Source: Mycogone perniciosa (taxonomy: Eukaryota > Ascomycota > Sordariomycetes > Hypocreales > Hypocreaceae). From it: 64,000 bases of DNA. This document shows positions 21,122 through 33,506 of this stretch, piece by piece. A program made the translations under genes and the position numbers. Position 1 is the first letter of the stretch. Each line of letters begins with the position of its first letter. Location of the stretch: positions 186,001-250,000 of the forward strand of contig JAOALB010000050.1 of the NCBI GenBank assembly GCA_025331125.1. Reading direction: 5' to 3'. The notes under the pieces were generated by a model that saw only the letters and a program-made list of their open reading frames with translations, searched no databases and was not told where the DNA came from.

Positions 21122-22465
21122 AGATGGTGGTGTTTGGTGTGTTGTATAGATGCAAGCCAGGCGGGCCAGTAGAAGCGGTTGAGAGAGATGACCTGGGGCT
21201 TGGGCGAGCCTTGAGGCTTTGGAGCTTGAACAGAGGCGCCTACAAGTGAAGTCGTCAACGCCAGAGAGTGACGAGATGAGGTCAGAAAGAATCTGGCGGG
21301 GGGGGAGAAGGCAAGCCGGTGATTATATTGTTGGAGGCTTTGGCTCTGGCAGGAGAAAAGGTGGACTGGATGGGTGTGGGCGTATATGTAAGGGCGGGTG
21401 TGCCTTGTGGGTGTGAGTGAGTGTGTCAGAGGCCCAGCGAGGGGTTTGGCGGCAAAGGCGAGACAAGGCAAGGCTCTCTGCCCTCTGGTTTAAGGCTCAG
21501 GCAGGGGCTGTGTTTTGGATATGCGCCGGTGGACTGGGTTGGACGAGACGAATCCCTGCTTGGTGGATGAACAAGGGGATTGGATGAAAGGAGGCAGAGG
21601 GGAGTCAGCGGCAGGGATATGACCAAATTGGTGGTGTTTTTTTTCTCTTTCTTTCTTCTTTTTCTTTGTTGGCGTAAGGGATGGTTTTTGAGAAGAGGAG
21701 ATGGGAGGAGAAAGATGGGAAGAAGAGAAGTATAAGAAGAGAAGTGTAAGATGAGAAGTGTAAGAAGAGAGAGGGTCGAGAGAGTTGGCTGTTTGGCGGA
21801 GAAATAATGTCAAGCGCTGGACAGACAGCCTTGGGGGTGCAATACTTGTACAGGCGTTAAAGCAGCGTGTGAAATAGGGGGCGTGTGCTGGCGTCGGCAG
21901 GTGAGCTGGCCGCTGTAATTCGCTGAAACTGCGCCGCTGGAGTGGTGCCGCTAAGAATCTTTTCCCGCCGGCCTTTTAGGGGCGTTTGTCTCAGTGTACG
22001 GAGCAGAGAGCTTTCCACCTCTCACGTTTCGTCACACACCCTTCCCTTGTCACAGAGGGGACGAGACGAGTAGGCCGCTTTGGTCGCGGGGAACAAACGT
22101 GATTCAACGGGCAGCGGATACTAGTCTGCTGATTGGCTGTGCCGCAAAGGACAAACGAGTGAACGAACGAGCTGTTGGAAGCGCGAAGACCCGACAGAGA
22201 GAGAGACCCAGAAGAATGGGGAAAACCGAGTTCGGGGTGTTATATCGTGCGCGATACACAATCTGGTTGGTCCGGATTGCTTTAAGTTTGTGCCGGTCGG
22301 CGATGAATGACTGCTAGCTCAAAGCCAAGAATGGACAGGGAAGCTGTCACGATGGTGTTCTTTTCTCAACTAATCGAGTTTCGTTGGTGATGTGTGACTC
22401 GGCTCTTCCTTGATTGACAGAGGCAAACCGGTGAAATATGCACGATTGCTCGCTCGCTCTCAGCT

Positions 22466-22500
22466 GAAAGAAAGAAAGAAAGAAAGAAAGAAGGAAGGAA
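22466..22500. repeat. (GAAA)n microsatellite
   Basis: Six to seven GAAA units grading into GGAA units. Confidence 0.9.
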
Positions 22501-22700
22501 AGCAAGCAAGGCACGAAACTCTGTTCCAAGGCGAAGCCGTATTGGGTGCTTGGGATGGTGGTGGATGACGTCTCTGACGTCTGTGTAAGAACCAATGGCA
22601 GAGCAGGGAACAGGTGATGGACGGCCGAGGACGAGCCCAAATAGGCAATTAATGATCAATGGAAGAGAGAACTTTTTTTTTGCCACGAACACGCGGGCGT

Positions 22701-25700
22701 CTAACCGTTCAACGGCTTTCGGAGTGGCTGTGACTCTTGTTGATGAAGAGGGAGATGCTGATCAATGATGCGGGAAGAAAGGGAGGCAGACGACAAGCCT
22801 TTTTATCTACAATCGCTGTGTGTCTTAACTTGATCGACATCAGTCCATCGAAAAGGCACTGTAACATGGTGAGTTTGGTTTTTTGGTCTTCTGCATCAAG
22901 CCACCCCCAGCTCTCCAGGACGGGCCCTGCATTCAATTCGCTTCGCCAGCGCTTCCAGAGCCTCTACGGAGTAGTCATCCCTCCCATTCCAATCATTTGC
23001 CATCCACCAGCCCGATTTCTTGGGCCTCGATCGAACCTTGATTTCTTCACTGCGCGCGCGGCTGCACAACAAGCAAGCCCCTGCCATTCAATCGTCTCAC
23101 GCAGGCCCTGCTATGCTTCGTTTCAAACTCTGTTCAGCATCTCGGTGCCACTCCCGGCCCCGGCCCTCTCGTCAAGCTCCGGCAGACATGGGCGCTTGCT
23201 ATGCTTCGTCTCGCAAGCCACTGGATGGCAAGCAATCAATCTCACAGTTCCAGCGCGCTTGCTGAAGGGAGAACCACGGCTCTCGAGTCGGCTCTTCTTC
23301 TTCTTCCTCCTGTATGTCTTGCTATCCTGTACTCCGTGCGTCCTGTATGCATGCGGACATCCAAACATTTCAAGCAAAATGTCCGCATGTACGTATGGTC
23401 TGGTAGCCGGACTTGTTTGTTTGTTGGCAGCTTGCCATTAGACAGCCAGGCTTCAACTCCATCCAAAAACAAGTAAACTTTCCAATTTCATCTGCAAGAC
23501 CCTGGTCTAAGCGCTGTTTCACAGCTTCATATCATACATACGGAGTACATCGAGGAAATATGTACGCCTCCAAAGGACGGCTAGCGTTTGGATCCCACCC
23601 TCAAGCGCAGACACCACACCACACCACACCTTTTGCCGCCCAGACGGCCAGGCCAGCCCATCTGGTCTTCAGGCAGATAATGTACGATTGCCTTGCTTGT
23701 CAAATCCAAAGACAAAATTCTGTTTTGTTTATTTTTTATTATTTTTTTCGCCTCCCGCGGAGACGCATCGGCCACATTTCAGTAGCTCTCCACGGCGTTT
23801 CCTATTGCATACTCGTGTAGCTGCAGTTGGTTCGCTTGGTGGTTTGATAGTCACAACTCAACCCACAAGTCTTCCCTCTTTGGGCAGAAATGCTGTTGGC
23901 TCTCTCATGAAACACGAGTGCTTGCAGCCAACAGCATAAATACAGCCACCGGAAATCACCGAAAATTATCAGCAGCATCACCATCTTACCGAGAGGCTGG
24001 ATCCGAGGGTGGATCTCTCAACAGAGCTCTTCGTATAATTCCTGTATCAGCAGCACATGCCGGTAAGGCATATATGCATTGTCTCGGCGTCATTGGTTGT
24101 ACGAGTACTTTGTGGGCAGCATCGGGCTGTCCGACCTCAAAAATGACACATGCATTCGCCGGCTGCAGCCCTCAGTCCATATTGTTGAAAATCCCACCCA
24201 TCATCTCATCTCGTGGAGCGGGCATCGTTTCTATTCGTTCAGCAGAGCCTCACTGCCCTCCCCCCTTCGCTGTGTTCGTCCTCTCACCGACGGCCACGAT
24301 AATGCCTGTTGCAGTCTAGACAACCTGGCGCGTCTATTAGACTGCTGGGCAATGCAGCTTCGAGTGTGGGGCGAAGCTTTAGTCGTCAAATACGTCGTTT
24401 GTTGAGCCTCATGTCGTGATTTCGGTGTTGGTAAGCTTGGGATGTTGGTCCAAGGATCTCTTCTTTTGAACAAAAGACGCTAGTCAAGTCTCAAGAACTC
24501 GAGACATTGCTTTGCTCGCAGTGTTGTCGGTGAAAATAGTAGTATCCCCAAAACCTCCAAGTAGGTCCTCCTCGAGACTTGGCGGTATTTGAGTTTGAAT
24601 AGACATTCTTAGTGTTGTACTTCGTAGACAAGTAAGACCGAGGTTGAGGGGTTGAGTAGCACAGCCCTTGCTCGACGGACACGTCCAAAGCCATATCACT
24701 GTCCTCCCACTGGTGGTATGCTTCCCGGGTGCATATCCTATAATAGATGACTAGCTGTCGCCGAGTGTCTGACCAAGCACATGCATAAGGCTCAATCCCT
24801 TGGCCCCTAGCCAAGTTGCCCGGTTTAGGCGACGATGGTGGTCTTCGACCCAACAGCAAACATATTGATGTATCGGGTCCGTAAAGCAGAGTCAGTCACG
24901 TAGCTGATAGGCATCAATATTTGGTTGATTGATACACACCACACTTGTGCATATGTCTTATTTCTTCCCTTGCCCCCTTACCCTTACCCCCTTACCATGC
25001 AAGACTCGGCAGCCAATGGGGAAGAAGGCTCACATATCAATATCAATATCGTTGGGGGGCACAAACTAAGCGAGGAGAAAAGTTTGCTATGAGTGGATCT
25101 CACGGAAATCAGCAGTGTTGACCCTGCAACTGATCAAGTAGGAACGACAAGTATGGTATGTGTGTCATCTACGGGGATATTTCCTACTCTCACGCAACTC
25201 CGTCGACTCGCTGTCGAAACCAATAACCCCTTTCCTGTTCTCTCCAACAGGTCACACCGGCTCGGCGTTTGAGTATTGGGGGTGCGTATAAAGATGACTC
25301 CCATTGAACAGCCTCGGCGTTAAGCCGCAGAATCATGCGCTGTATTGGTATGCTCAAGAATAAACATCTCTCTGTTGTTAGTAGTAAACGCATGTCCAAC
25401 TCCCACACCCTCATTTGTTGGAAAGCTCAACTCTGTTTTCTCAACGTATCCAAGTAACTCTACTTGTAAACACTGTCCTTGGATGGCAGAGATGCTCTGA
25501 AGCAAGGGGAGTGATGGCTTCTTGTGGCGGTTCTCGCCGCTTCTTGCAACAAGCCGTCGAGTCATTTTGGTTCAGTGAGCTTTTGAAGGATTCTAAAATC
25601 TCATTGGAAATGGTATGATGAATTTGCGGCTACATCTTATGTGACGATTTCATGTGGAACATCGGGACTGAATCAAGCCTTTCCGGCCGTACGACTGATG

Positions 25701-28700
25701 TGTTGAGATGAATTGAAGAATCCGAACGTCAAATACGTCAGCAATTTTATCTAGGGGCTTTGTTAGCTAACAGCACAATAGAGATACTTTTTCTGCTCTT
25801 TTATTCGCACCGGGACGAGTGAGTTTTCATGTTGAAGTTAAAAGAGGAGCCCAACCGAGTCCACGATGCCGCATTCACACTGACCTGCCTCGCTTCTTCC
25901 CTCCCAAGCCCCGATAACTTTGGCAGAAAAGAAGCATCCGACACTTTAATTTGGCAGTTGCTATGTTCGTATCACCCAACCAGGTGTCACCCTGTTGTAA
26001 CGTCTCGCTTTAGGTCGATATGGTTTCGCAGACCAGCCAGCGTCAGAGTTTGAGAAGGACCAGCTTTCATTCACGAGATCAACACATGGAATCTAGGGGG
26101 GACTGTTGGACAGGTTTCGCGGGTGAAGGGGGAATACATCGTTATTGTTCATGCCAGACGATGAGCTGTGCCGTGAAACTGTCCCTGCTTGGCAGGAAAC
26201 TGCTGTCACCTCCGGCAGACCCCTTTTCCGACAGACACTGAGACGGGCGATTGCGATAAACGCGAAGATGATGCTGTTATTTTACCCAGGGACATTGGTG
26301 GTCGACGGTCATTGCTGAAGCAACAGCGTGATCAACCAGCTGAGATGACCTTGGCCGCCACAATCAATTACGAAATAGCATCACATGGTAGCCGCCCGGT
26401 CAATTGAGGCTGGAATGTGACACGAGCGGGCGTTTAACAGGCTTTCAATGTCGTAATGTCTGACAAAAGGGCAGCAAAGCCAATTATGCTTTACGTTACG
26501 GCCTCGGCGATATGCCATGCCAAGGCCGAGGCCAGAGGAGGCCACCAAGAAAGCAAGGGGAAAAAAAAAACTCCGAGCTGAAGAATGACGATCCTTGGAT
26601 CCCACGTGTGTGATGCAACGGCCCGCGTGGGTTTAATATTACGACCAGAGGCTGGCGCCAAATCGGAATCCAGAGCTGCAGTCCAGGCGTCTCATTCGCC
26701 CGAGAGCGAAAAATCGTCATGGGTAAGGGCTTTCGTGAACAACATCACTCGGGCAGTGACTGGCCATTGGCAACACATGTGCGACGCATGGCCGCTGGAG
26801 ACCCCCGGAAATCGTGATGACGCAGGGATGATGCGGCAGTCACGGGCATTTTTTATTAGCTGCATATGAGGATGGCATCTTGCGTCTCATACTCCGTGCA
26901 CTTATGTGTGGTGATGGTGGAAATATGCTTGTGGTATTACCAGCCGTACCTAACTAATAATACTAGCAACACCATGGCAACTTTGGCGATTGGAGCACAC
27001 CAACATGCATCGATGCGCTAATGGATAACATAGATGGGCTGTGCTACGGAGTACTTTGTAATAGTCATTGACAAAATGTGAAGCATAATCAACACTACTT
27101 TAAAGCCCCTTTAGACTCTACAAGCAGGACATCAACTGCTCATACACTCAAGTGGCGGCCTACCCTGTAGTGCTCGATGTTGGCGTTGTGGCCGGTGGCC
27201 CGCGGGCGCCTCGCCGTTGCACAACATAAAATACGATCGTGTGGAGACATGAAAGGAATCGCAACGGAACGAGCCAGCTCGGTCCCACGCAGCTCGGTAG
27301 TCGTACCCGCATCACAGCGAGCTAGAACAGATGATGTAGGGATACGACAATGCACGAGTACTCGTATAAAGTACGAGTCAAAATGTGATGACATGGCATG
27401 ACATGAACTGGCATATCTGATGTTCACACAGCCCCAAGCCTCCGTACAAGCAATGCCATCACATCACATCACAACACAATACAACACACATACAGTGATG
27501 AAACACCTAAAACGGCTAATGGCGCGAGAGAACAAAAAGAGGCTCGAAAGATGGCGCGCGTGTGAGTGATAGTGGGATACGACCGCGTGTCGCAAAAAAT
27601 CCTGATTTGCCGAAAACAGGACCAAGGCCGATGAACGGGCGCTGTTGTCGACTGACCACTCAGACAAGGAGAAAGCTAGCGCCCTATTTTTGGCCACTTA
27701 GCTGGGCGGTAGTGCGCGCTGAGCCTCGTGATTTGCTGCATGCATCACACGTTTTTGTGCGCCCAATGCCCAATGACCCCCACAATAACTCCGTGCAAGG
27801 CCTTGAGAACTGAACGTGAAATCCTGCCGATTGTCGAGCGGGTCAGCACGGCCTGTGACACCGAGATTAGGATTGCTTTTCGTCACAATGCAACAGCGCC
27901 ACGAGGAAACGTTCCAAGGAAGAGCCCATGTCTCGCTTTCTCCATCGATTCTGAAAGAGAAAGAGACCAAAAAAAGAGAGCCTGCAGACACCGCCAAGTT
28001 CCGTTTCCAGTCATGCGCATCCATCAATCCCGGACACTACGAGTGCTACGAAGTATGTACACCGACTTTTGCCCACAATTACTAAGGCCAGAGGACAAAA
28101 AGCTGTTGGCGGTTGCGAGGCATACTCGTATTTTCGTCACAGCCAGGTGTCACGTCTCGTCACGTGCTGCTGGAGGCCTTCACTTCGCATAAAACCATCG
28201 TATTATCTGATCAACATTGGGTTTCCGCTGTATGATAAAATGCACGGAACGATTGGTGCATCGTACCTATTTTATGTAGAACTAACTTTCCAGGTCGCCA
28301 CTCTGTAATAGTAGTAGTACTCGTAGTATTATGTATTCCGGATTGGCATAGGTTTGTTTTCGCCGCTGCTCGTACTGCGCCCGTCCGCATCCGTATCCAA
28401 TCACCGACTATTGTCACCGCCTCTTTAAAATAACAATTTTCGTCTCCATGAAAAAAAAATCGATGACTGTGACGAAAGCAAATCGCACATACAGATGCGC
28501 ATTGCCTACCGGGTACCCCGTACTCTGTACTCGCACACCCAGTCGCAAGAGACCGGGACGTTTGGGGGCCTAATTTTAACACCCCAGCAGGGCTGGCAGT
28601 GTGGGAGTTGGCGAGTCGCCTGTGGCTGGAAGTTGACAGCTCACAGCACGCCGTGTGCAAAAAGGTCGATGATGATGACGATTGAGGAGGGGAGCGGAAG

Positions 28701-29500
28701 GCTAAAGGTTCCGTGTAATTCCTATGGAAAGTCAATATGGGAGGACGTAGTCCATTCTCCGTATAGTCCAAAGTATACGGAGTATAGTACTACGTTATAT
28801 GTTGCACAATGTCCCTTGGGCGATACGGGGTAAAAATAAACGGGCAAAAGGCGCAAAGACAGACATTGAGCCGGGAATGGGCGGGAAAAAAGAGAGACAA
28901 AAGGGCCCTCAGACAGCAGAAGGCAAGACATGCAAAGTACATATATGTACTTGGCTGCCCAGAAAGAGTAACAGCATCTCATCCCGAACGCCCGTTTTTG
29001 TTACTGTGATTAATAAGGCATGTAGGTATGGTGTACCTCGGTTCGAGTGGAGGTTAGAGCTGGAGCTGGAGCTCAAGCTTAAGCTTTGCGGTTGTGCCCC
29101 GTCAACACAGCTTCTATTCCATGATTCGAGTGCTGAAGCTCGGAGGAGCCGGTACAACGTGTGCCGGCACTGAGCGGTGGACTTTTGATGAACGAGAGAT
29201 ACGACGGACATGTACGAGTATGTACACAGATAGATGGCAGTGTTAATAGTACCCGCACTTCGTACTTCGTACGGAGCACTAGTAAAGCAGAACTACGGAG
29301 TACATACATACATCAATCGCCTACGACAGACAACATGCAAGAAAAAAACCACAGCGCCACATCTTGCAAGCGCTGGTCCGTGCATCACGTCATGGGTCTG
29401 GAGCAAATCAAAGCCCGGTCGCGTAGCCAGCCACCAGGCTAGCCCCACTGCTGGGGCTGATTCAGCCAGTCACAAGTGTTAAAAGACTCCTGGTCCCCCG
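22701..29500. other. Gene desert with dispersed TACGGAGTA-type motifs
   Basis: About 6.8 kb with no gene I can support; the long frames lack protein-like composition or splice context. TACGGAGTA-family copies are at 22965, 23539, 27045, 28047, 28776 and 29294, among others. A minus-strand frame at 24859-24491 has a faint beta-propeller-lectin look and is treated only as a finding. Confidence 0.5.
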
Positions 29501-32212
29501 CCCCTCAAATCACGTCCTCGCATTTCCCTCGTCCTCTTGCGAGCCTTGCCTCTCCCACCGTCCCACGGCCAATCAATCCAAGTCGCCTGTTCTGCTTCCT
29601 CCACTCAACGCCGAGCAGCCAGACAGAGCCCAGAACCAGGCCACCGAAACCAAGGGCAGAAAAAAAGGGCCCCTTTCCCGCCGCGGGCTCGCGTGCAATC
29701 AGATTCGCCCACAGGGAACGAACGAAACACTTGCTCATTGCTGGCCATTCAGAGCGACTCGACTATCTCGTCCCGATCCGCTGCCCAACTCCGCGCGCAA
29801 CGTCCGCCGGTGAGCGTCAAAGTGCAGCGCGAAAGCTTGAGCCACACGGCGGCCAGCCAGCCAGTCAGCCATCGCCTTGAGAGGGCACAAGCACGCGGTC
29901 GCTGTTGCAAGGCCGTTTTGTTGATGCACCCCAGCAGCAGCAGCGCTTGCAGGCCGGTTTTGCAGCAGCAGCTTTTCCAATCCAAGCCTTGCGCGCGGCC
30001 CCATGTGTATATGGACCGGCGCACAAACCAGTAAATCAACCACCACTGCTAGTTTGAACAAAGACCGGCGAGCACGGGAAAATATCACATCAGTCAGCGT
30101 ATTTTTTGCGCTCTATCGCTTTTGTGAGCCCCTCCCGCTTCGGCCATCGATTCTCTACCTCCGTCCTCGGCCGATACTATTCTATTACTAGTAGTAGTAC
30201 TCCGTACCACTCGTACACTGCTGTGACGCCAGCAGGCAGCGAGGCTCAACCCAGGCCACTATCAACCTCTCTCGAAAAAAAATCCACCGCCGCCAAATTC
30301 TCAGCAAATCAGCTCACTGCACCCGCGTCACCTTTCAACATCGCATCGCGAATTTCGCCACCACGCAGGCCTGCTATTGTAGCAAGCCTTGACCTTGCCC
30401 TCTCTATTGGCGCATCTTGCCGTCAGGTGACAGCAAGCATCTGCGGCGCCTGATTCTTCTAATATCCGAGCCAGCAATCAGAGCTCTGAAGAGCTTCGTC
30501 GCGTGGTTGACAGGCTCAAGTGTCTTGCGACGATCATCTATCTCATAGCCGCTGCTGCGCATTCCCCAGTCGCATTCGGGTTGCACAAATAGGTACGTAG
30601 CTTTTCCCTTGTCATCATCACCAGCATTGCTTCACCTCAGTCTGTCTATGCGAACATTGTCCCGGCCCTTGGCTGCATCAATGGCTCGGTCGGGACTAAG
30701 GTTGCTTTACCTTAACCCGTCTTGTCGCCTCGCCTTGATGAATATTGTGCCTTGTCGCGTCGCAAAATCTCTATACATATGTACACACACAAAACCCTGC
30801 TGCACGCGCACTTACACCGACTCTTCCTGCTTGCTCAGCCCAACCCGCTGTTCCCACCCTCATATCATAGTTGCAGCACAGCACAGCAACAGACAGCCCT
30901 GCCACTCACTCCCTCGTCTCGCACAGAGATAGCTGCAGTTTTGCCTGTACGAGTATGTGTTGGCAGATACCCTATTCTTTCGTCACGCCCTCGATCTGGC
31001 CCTGATTGCAACACCATGTGGTGTGCAAAAGGTCGCCGACCTGCCTGATTCACGCACTCTTGTCACCACCACCATCCCACACATCACTTCCAACCTGTGG
31101 CGAAAGGGTTGCTTTGACCCAACTCAGCCAACACCACCTCTAGCAGCAGCAGCAGCCTGATCTCTCCCCCCCACTTCCCTGCGCGTTTAGCCTCCATGCC
31201 CAACTCTCCGCTTTGCTCCTCTTAGAGGGCGCCTGCGTCCCAGCTGGGAGATGATCCTATGCAAGCTGGGGAAATCCCCTTCTGCAGGCCTTCATCCTTG
31301 TATACGCCTCGATTTGTCCTGAGATGCAAATCTCACGGCGCTTATCTGGATCGGCACAGCTTCATCGCCCGCCCCCTTCAGAGATCTAGCTCGGGCTCTC
31401 ATTTGTCTTCCTGTGTGCCGACACGTCGGCAGCAGTTGGGGGCTGTCGAGACCTTGTTGGCGTGGCGGGCGTGGCGTGGCTGCTGCATATTCCGTCATGC
31501 ATGGAGGTCTGCCAGCGCATCACAAGTGTGGCTCTCATACGCCGACGGCCCCGTCCGTTCTTAGACATTTCCGGCTGCCCACCATTTTCAGAGCTTCACC
31601 TATATACAGATGAGCTAACGCCTGTGGTTGGATAGATCTTTGTTAGTCCTCAGTTGAGCACTTCTGGGGAAGTAAAGCTATTGCTGTGTTTCGTCCGCTT
31701 CCTCCCGTCTTCCGCTCCTTGTTGAAGGAAGCGATTTCACTTTTGGCCTCTCTTCACGTGGCTTCACGGCGCAGCCACTCGTCTTCTTGCCCCGCGACTA
31801 CTGCTTTGCCTGCAGACGCCTCCGGCTCTATGAGACACGTACTTGGCACCCTCCCACAACTGCCAGCTCACCAACGCATGTCCGATAGAGTGGGTGCCTG
31901 AACACCGCGCGCTGTTCGTGATTACCCAAGCATCGACACTGTTCCCAACACGCGTGCCCAACTATACCTAAACGACTACCATCGCATTTTAAACCCCTTC
32001 ACAATTCTCTAGACAATATTTGTCTACCGTTATTCGTTATCAGCTCTCGCGATACTCAATTTTTACGCTATCGCCAGGCGTTGTGTTGTTGATCCTATTC
32101 GTCCCGGCAGTGAAGCATTTAGGCTCGGCTGTGATAGGACGCACCGCGACAGAAAACCCCCACATTGGCTCGCGACATCTTCGCGACACCATCTTGAGCC
32201 TCGTCCTGTAGG
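29501..32212 (+). promoter_or_regulatory. Long upstream region of hapB
   Basis: Pyrimidine-rich leader-like DNA with no supported CDS. CCAAT/ATTGG elements occur at 29569-29573, 30406-30410 and 32164-32168, the last 45 bp before the ATG. A possible 5'-UTR intron donor (GGTACGTAG) is near 30592. The true transcript start is unknown. Confidence 0.45.
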
Positions 32213-33145
32213 ATGATGGAGTACGCGCAATATCCACAACAGCAACAGAACGCTCATTCAGGTTACCCGAACTCCGGCGCGGGTGCTGGTATCACATCGC
32301 CCGCCAACCACAGCATCAACCAACACACAGTGCAATCGTCCCCCATACTCGGTTCACAACAACATCAACCAGGTCAGTCGCAAGGTCACGCCATGTATCA
32401 ACCACAGTACGGCGTGCCTCAGCAAAGCATGCAGCAGGTCCCCTACGGCATGCCTGGAATCCAGGCTGCTGCTATGGCCGCGACTGCTGCCGCATCAGGA
32501 TCGAGCTATCCATACATGCACTCAGATCCCAGCATGCCTCACTCATCGCCACGAATGGCTGCCAACAAGAAGGATGGGCGTCCCTCACCTCGAATGAACC
32601 CCCTACCCCAAATACCCGGACGGCGCTTGAGTCAGGTCACAAGTCCTGGCGTACCGAATGCACTGATGAACCATGGCCCACGCCCAGGCGTAGCCCCTCC
32701 ACAGATGCCACCGACTCAGACCATGCAGCACCCTCAATCACCAGAGATGCCTGCTGGCGGAGTTGAGGAATCGCCTTTATATGTCAATGCGAAACAATTC
32801 CATCGAATTCTCAAGCGACGAGTCGCCCGCCAACGGTTAGAAGAGCAGCTGAGGCTGACGTCAAAGGGACGGAAGCCATATCTTCATGAATCTCGACACA
32901 ACCATGCCATGCGCCGACCTCGTGGGCCAGGAGGACGTTTCCTAACCGCTGATGAAGTTGCAGCCATGGAAGCCAAGGCTGCAGCAGACAAGGATGGAGA
33001 GGGCAGCGGAGACGTGACACCTACTAAGCCCACTGAATCGGCAGGCACGAAACGCAAATCCGAGTCCGGACCTTCGACTTCCAATAAGAAACCCAAGACA
33101 CACCAAGATGAAGGCGTTGATGGCAACGAGGAGGATGACAGCTAA
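32213..33145 (+). CDS. hapB: CCAAT-binding complex subunit HapB (NF-YA/HAP2)
   Basis: A single exon of 310 residues; a second ATG directly follows the first. The protein is the sequence-specific subunit of the heterotrimeric CCAAT-binding factor. Residues 1-185 are Gln/Pro/Met-rich and disordered. Residues about 189-245 are the NF-YA core. Within it, YVNAKQFHRILKRRVARQRL is the subunit-association helix, and RKPYLHESRHNHAMRRPRG with GRFL is the CCAAT-contacting part. The C-terminus is acidic and Ser-rich with a basic NKKPK that may be an NLS. In Aspergillus nidulans hapB is known to be negatively autoregulated through CCAAT boxes; candidate ATTGG boxes lie upstream here. Confidence 0.96.
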   Translation: MMEYAQYPQQQQNAHSGYPNSGAGAGITSPANHSINQHTVQSSPILGSQQHQPGQSQGHAMYQPQYGVPQQSMQQVPYGMPGIQAAAMAATAAASGSSYPYMHSDPSMPHSSPRMAANKKDGRPSPRMNPLPQIPGRRLSQVTSPGVPNALMNHGPRPGVAPPQMPPTQTMQHPQSPEMPAGGVEESPLYVNAKQFHRILKRRVARQRLEEQLRLTSKGRKPYLHESRHNHAMRRPRGPGGRFLTADEVAAMEAKAAADKDGEGSGDVTPTKPTESAGTKRKSESGPSTSNKKPKTHQDEGVDGNEEDDS

Positions 33146-33251
33146 TAGCTGACCAAGCCCCTTATCGAACCTGTTATAACCTTTCTATGCCACTCGGCAC
33201 TCATTTTTTCTTAACGATGTCATGACGGTGGGGATGACTGCGATGCACTCG

Positions 33252-33506
33252 CTACCTCTTTGGGTTGAAACATATACTATATGGGATGAGGAGTTCTCTT
33301 TTTTGGGCTGGCGACGGCGTGTGTGTGTTCTCGGGTGCGTCCACTTTGAGAGGCTGAATATACTTGGCCAGTAACGTCTCTGACAATGCTCGGAAGTAGT
33401 TAACCGACACTGTTTCGGTACTTACGTTCTTGAAGTGACAACGGCGTACGGCTTCCCACGGTCGAATGCGAGACGGCCGGAGGAAGACTGCATGGGCAGA
33501 ATGCAT
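33252..33506 (-). CDS. Possible small protein of 84 residues, unrecognised
   Basis: An ATG at 33506 opens 84 codons. The first half is basic and could be a mitochondrial presequence (RPSRIRPWEAVRRCHFKN). The second half has a protein-like stretch (ALSETLLAKYIQPLKVDAP). A GTAAGT donor and a nearby TTAACTA/TCAG acceptor lie inside, so an alternative spliced form is possible, or the ORF may be chance. It overlaps the probable 3' UTR of hapB on the other strand. Confidence 0.22.
   Translation of the reverse strand: MHSAHAVFLRPSRIRPWEAVRRCHFKNVSTETVSVNYFRALSETLLAKYIQPLKVDAPENTHTPSPAQKRELLIPYSICFNPKR

Larger units (their letters stand above)
21081..22700. promoter_or_regulatory. Leader and promoter of the 20385-21080 gene
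   Basis: A likely 5' UTR with an intron acceptor near 21240, then a pyrimidine/purine-asymmetric tract (21640-21790) and a GAAA microsatellite (22466-22500). No coding region is supported. Confidence 0.4.

Noticed and set aside
22737..23441. 234-codon plus-strand frame in the gene desert
   Set aside because: It starts at a non-ATG codon, has low-complexity Phe/Leu/Ser runs, and crosses the TACGGAGTA motif; no family similarity.
28211..28771. 186-codon minus-strand frame
   Set aside because: It has no recognisable motif and contains several intergenic repeat motifs.
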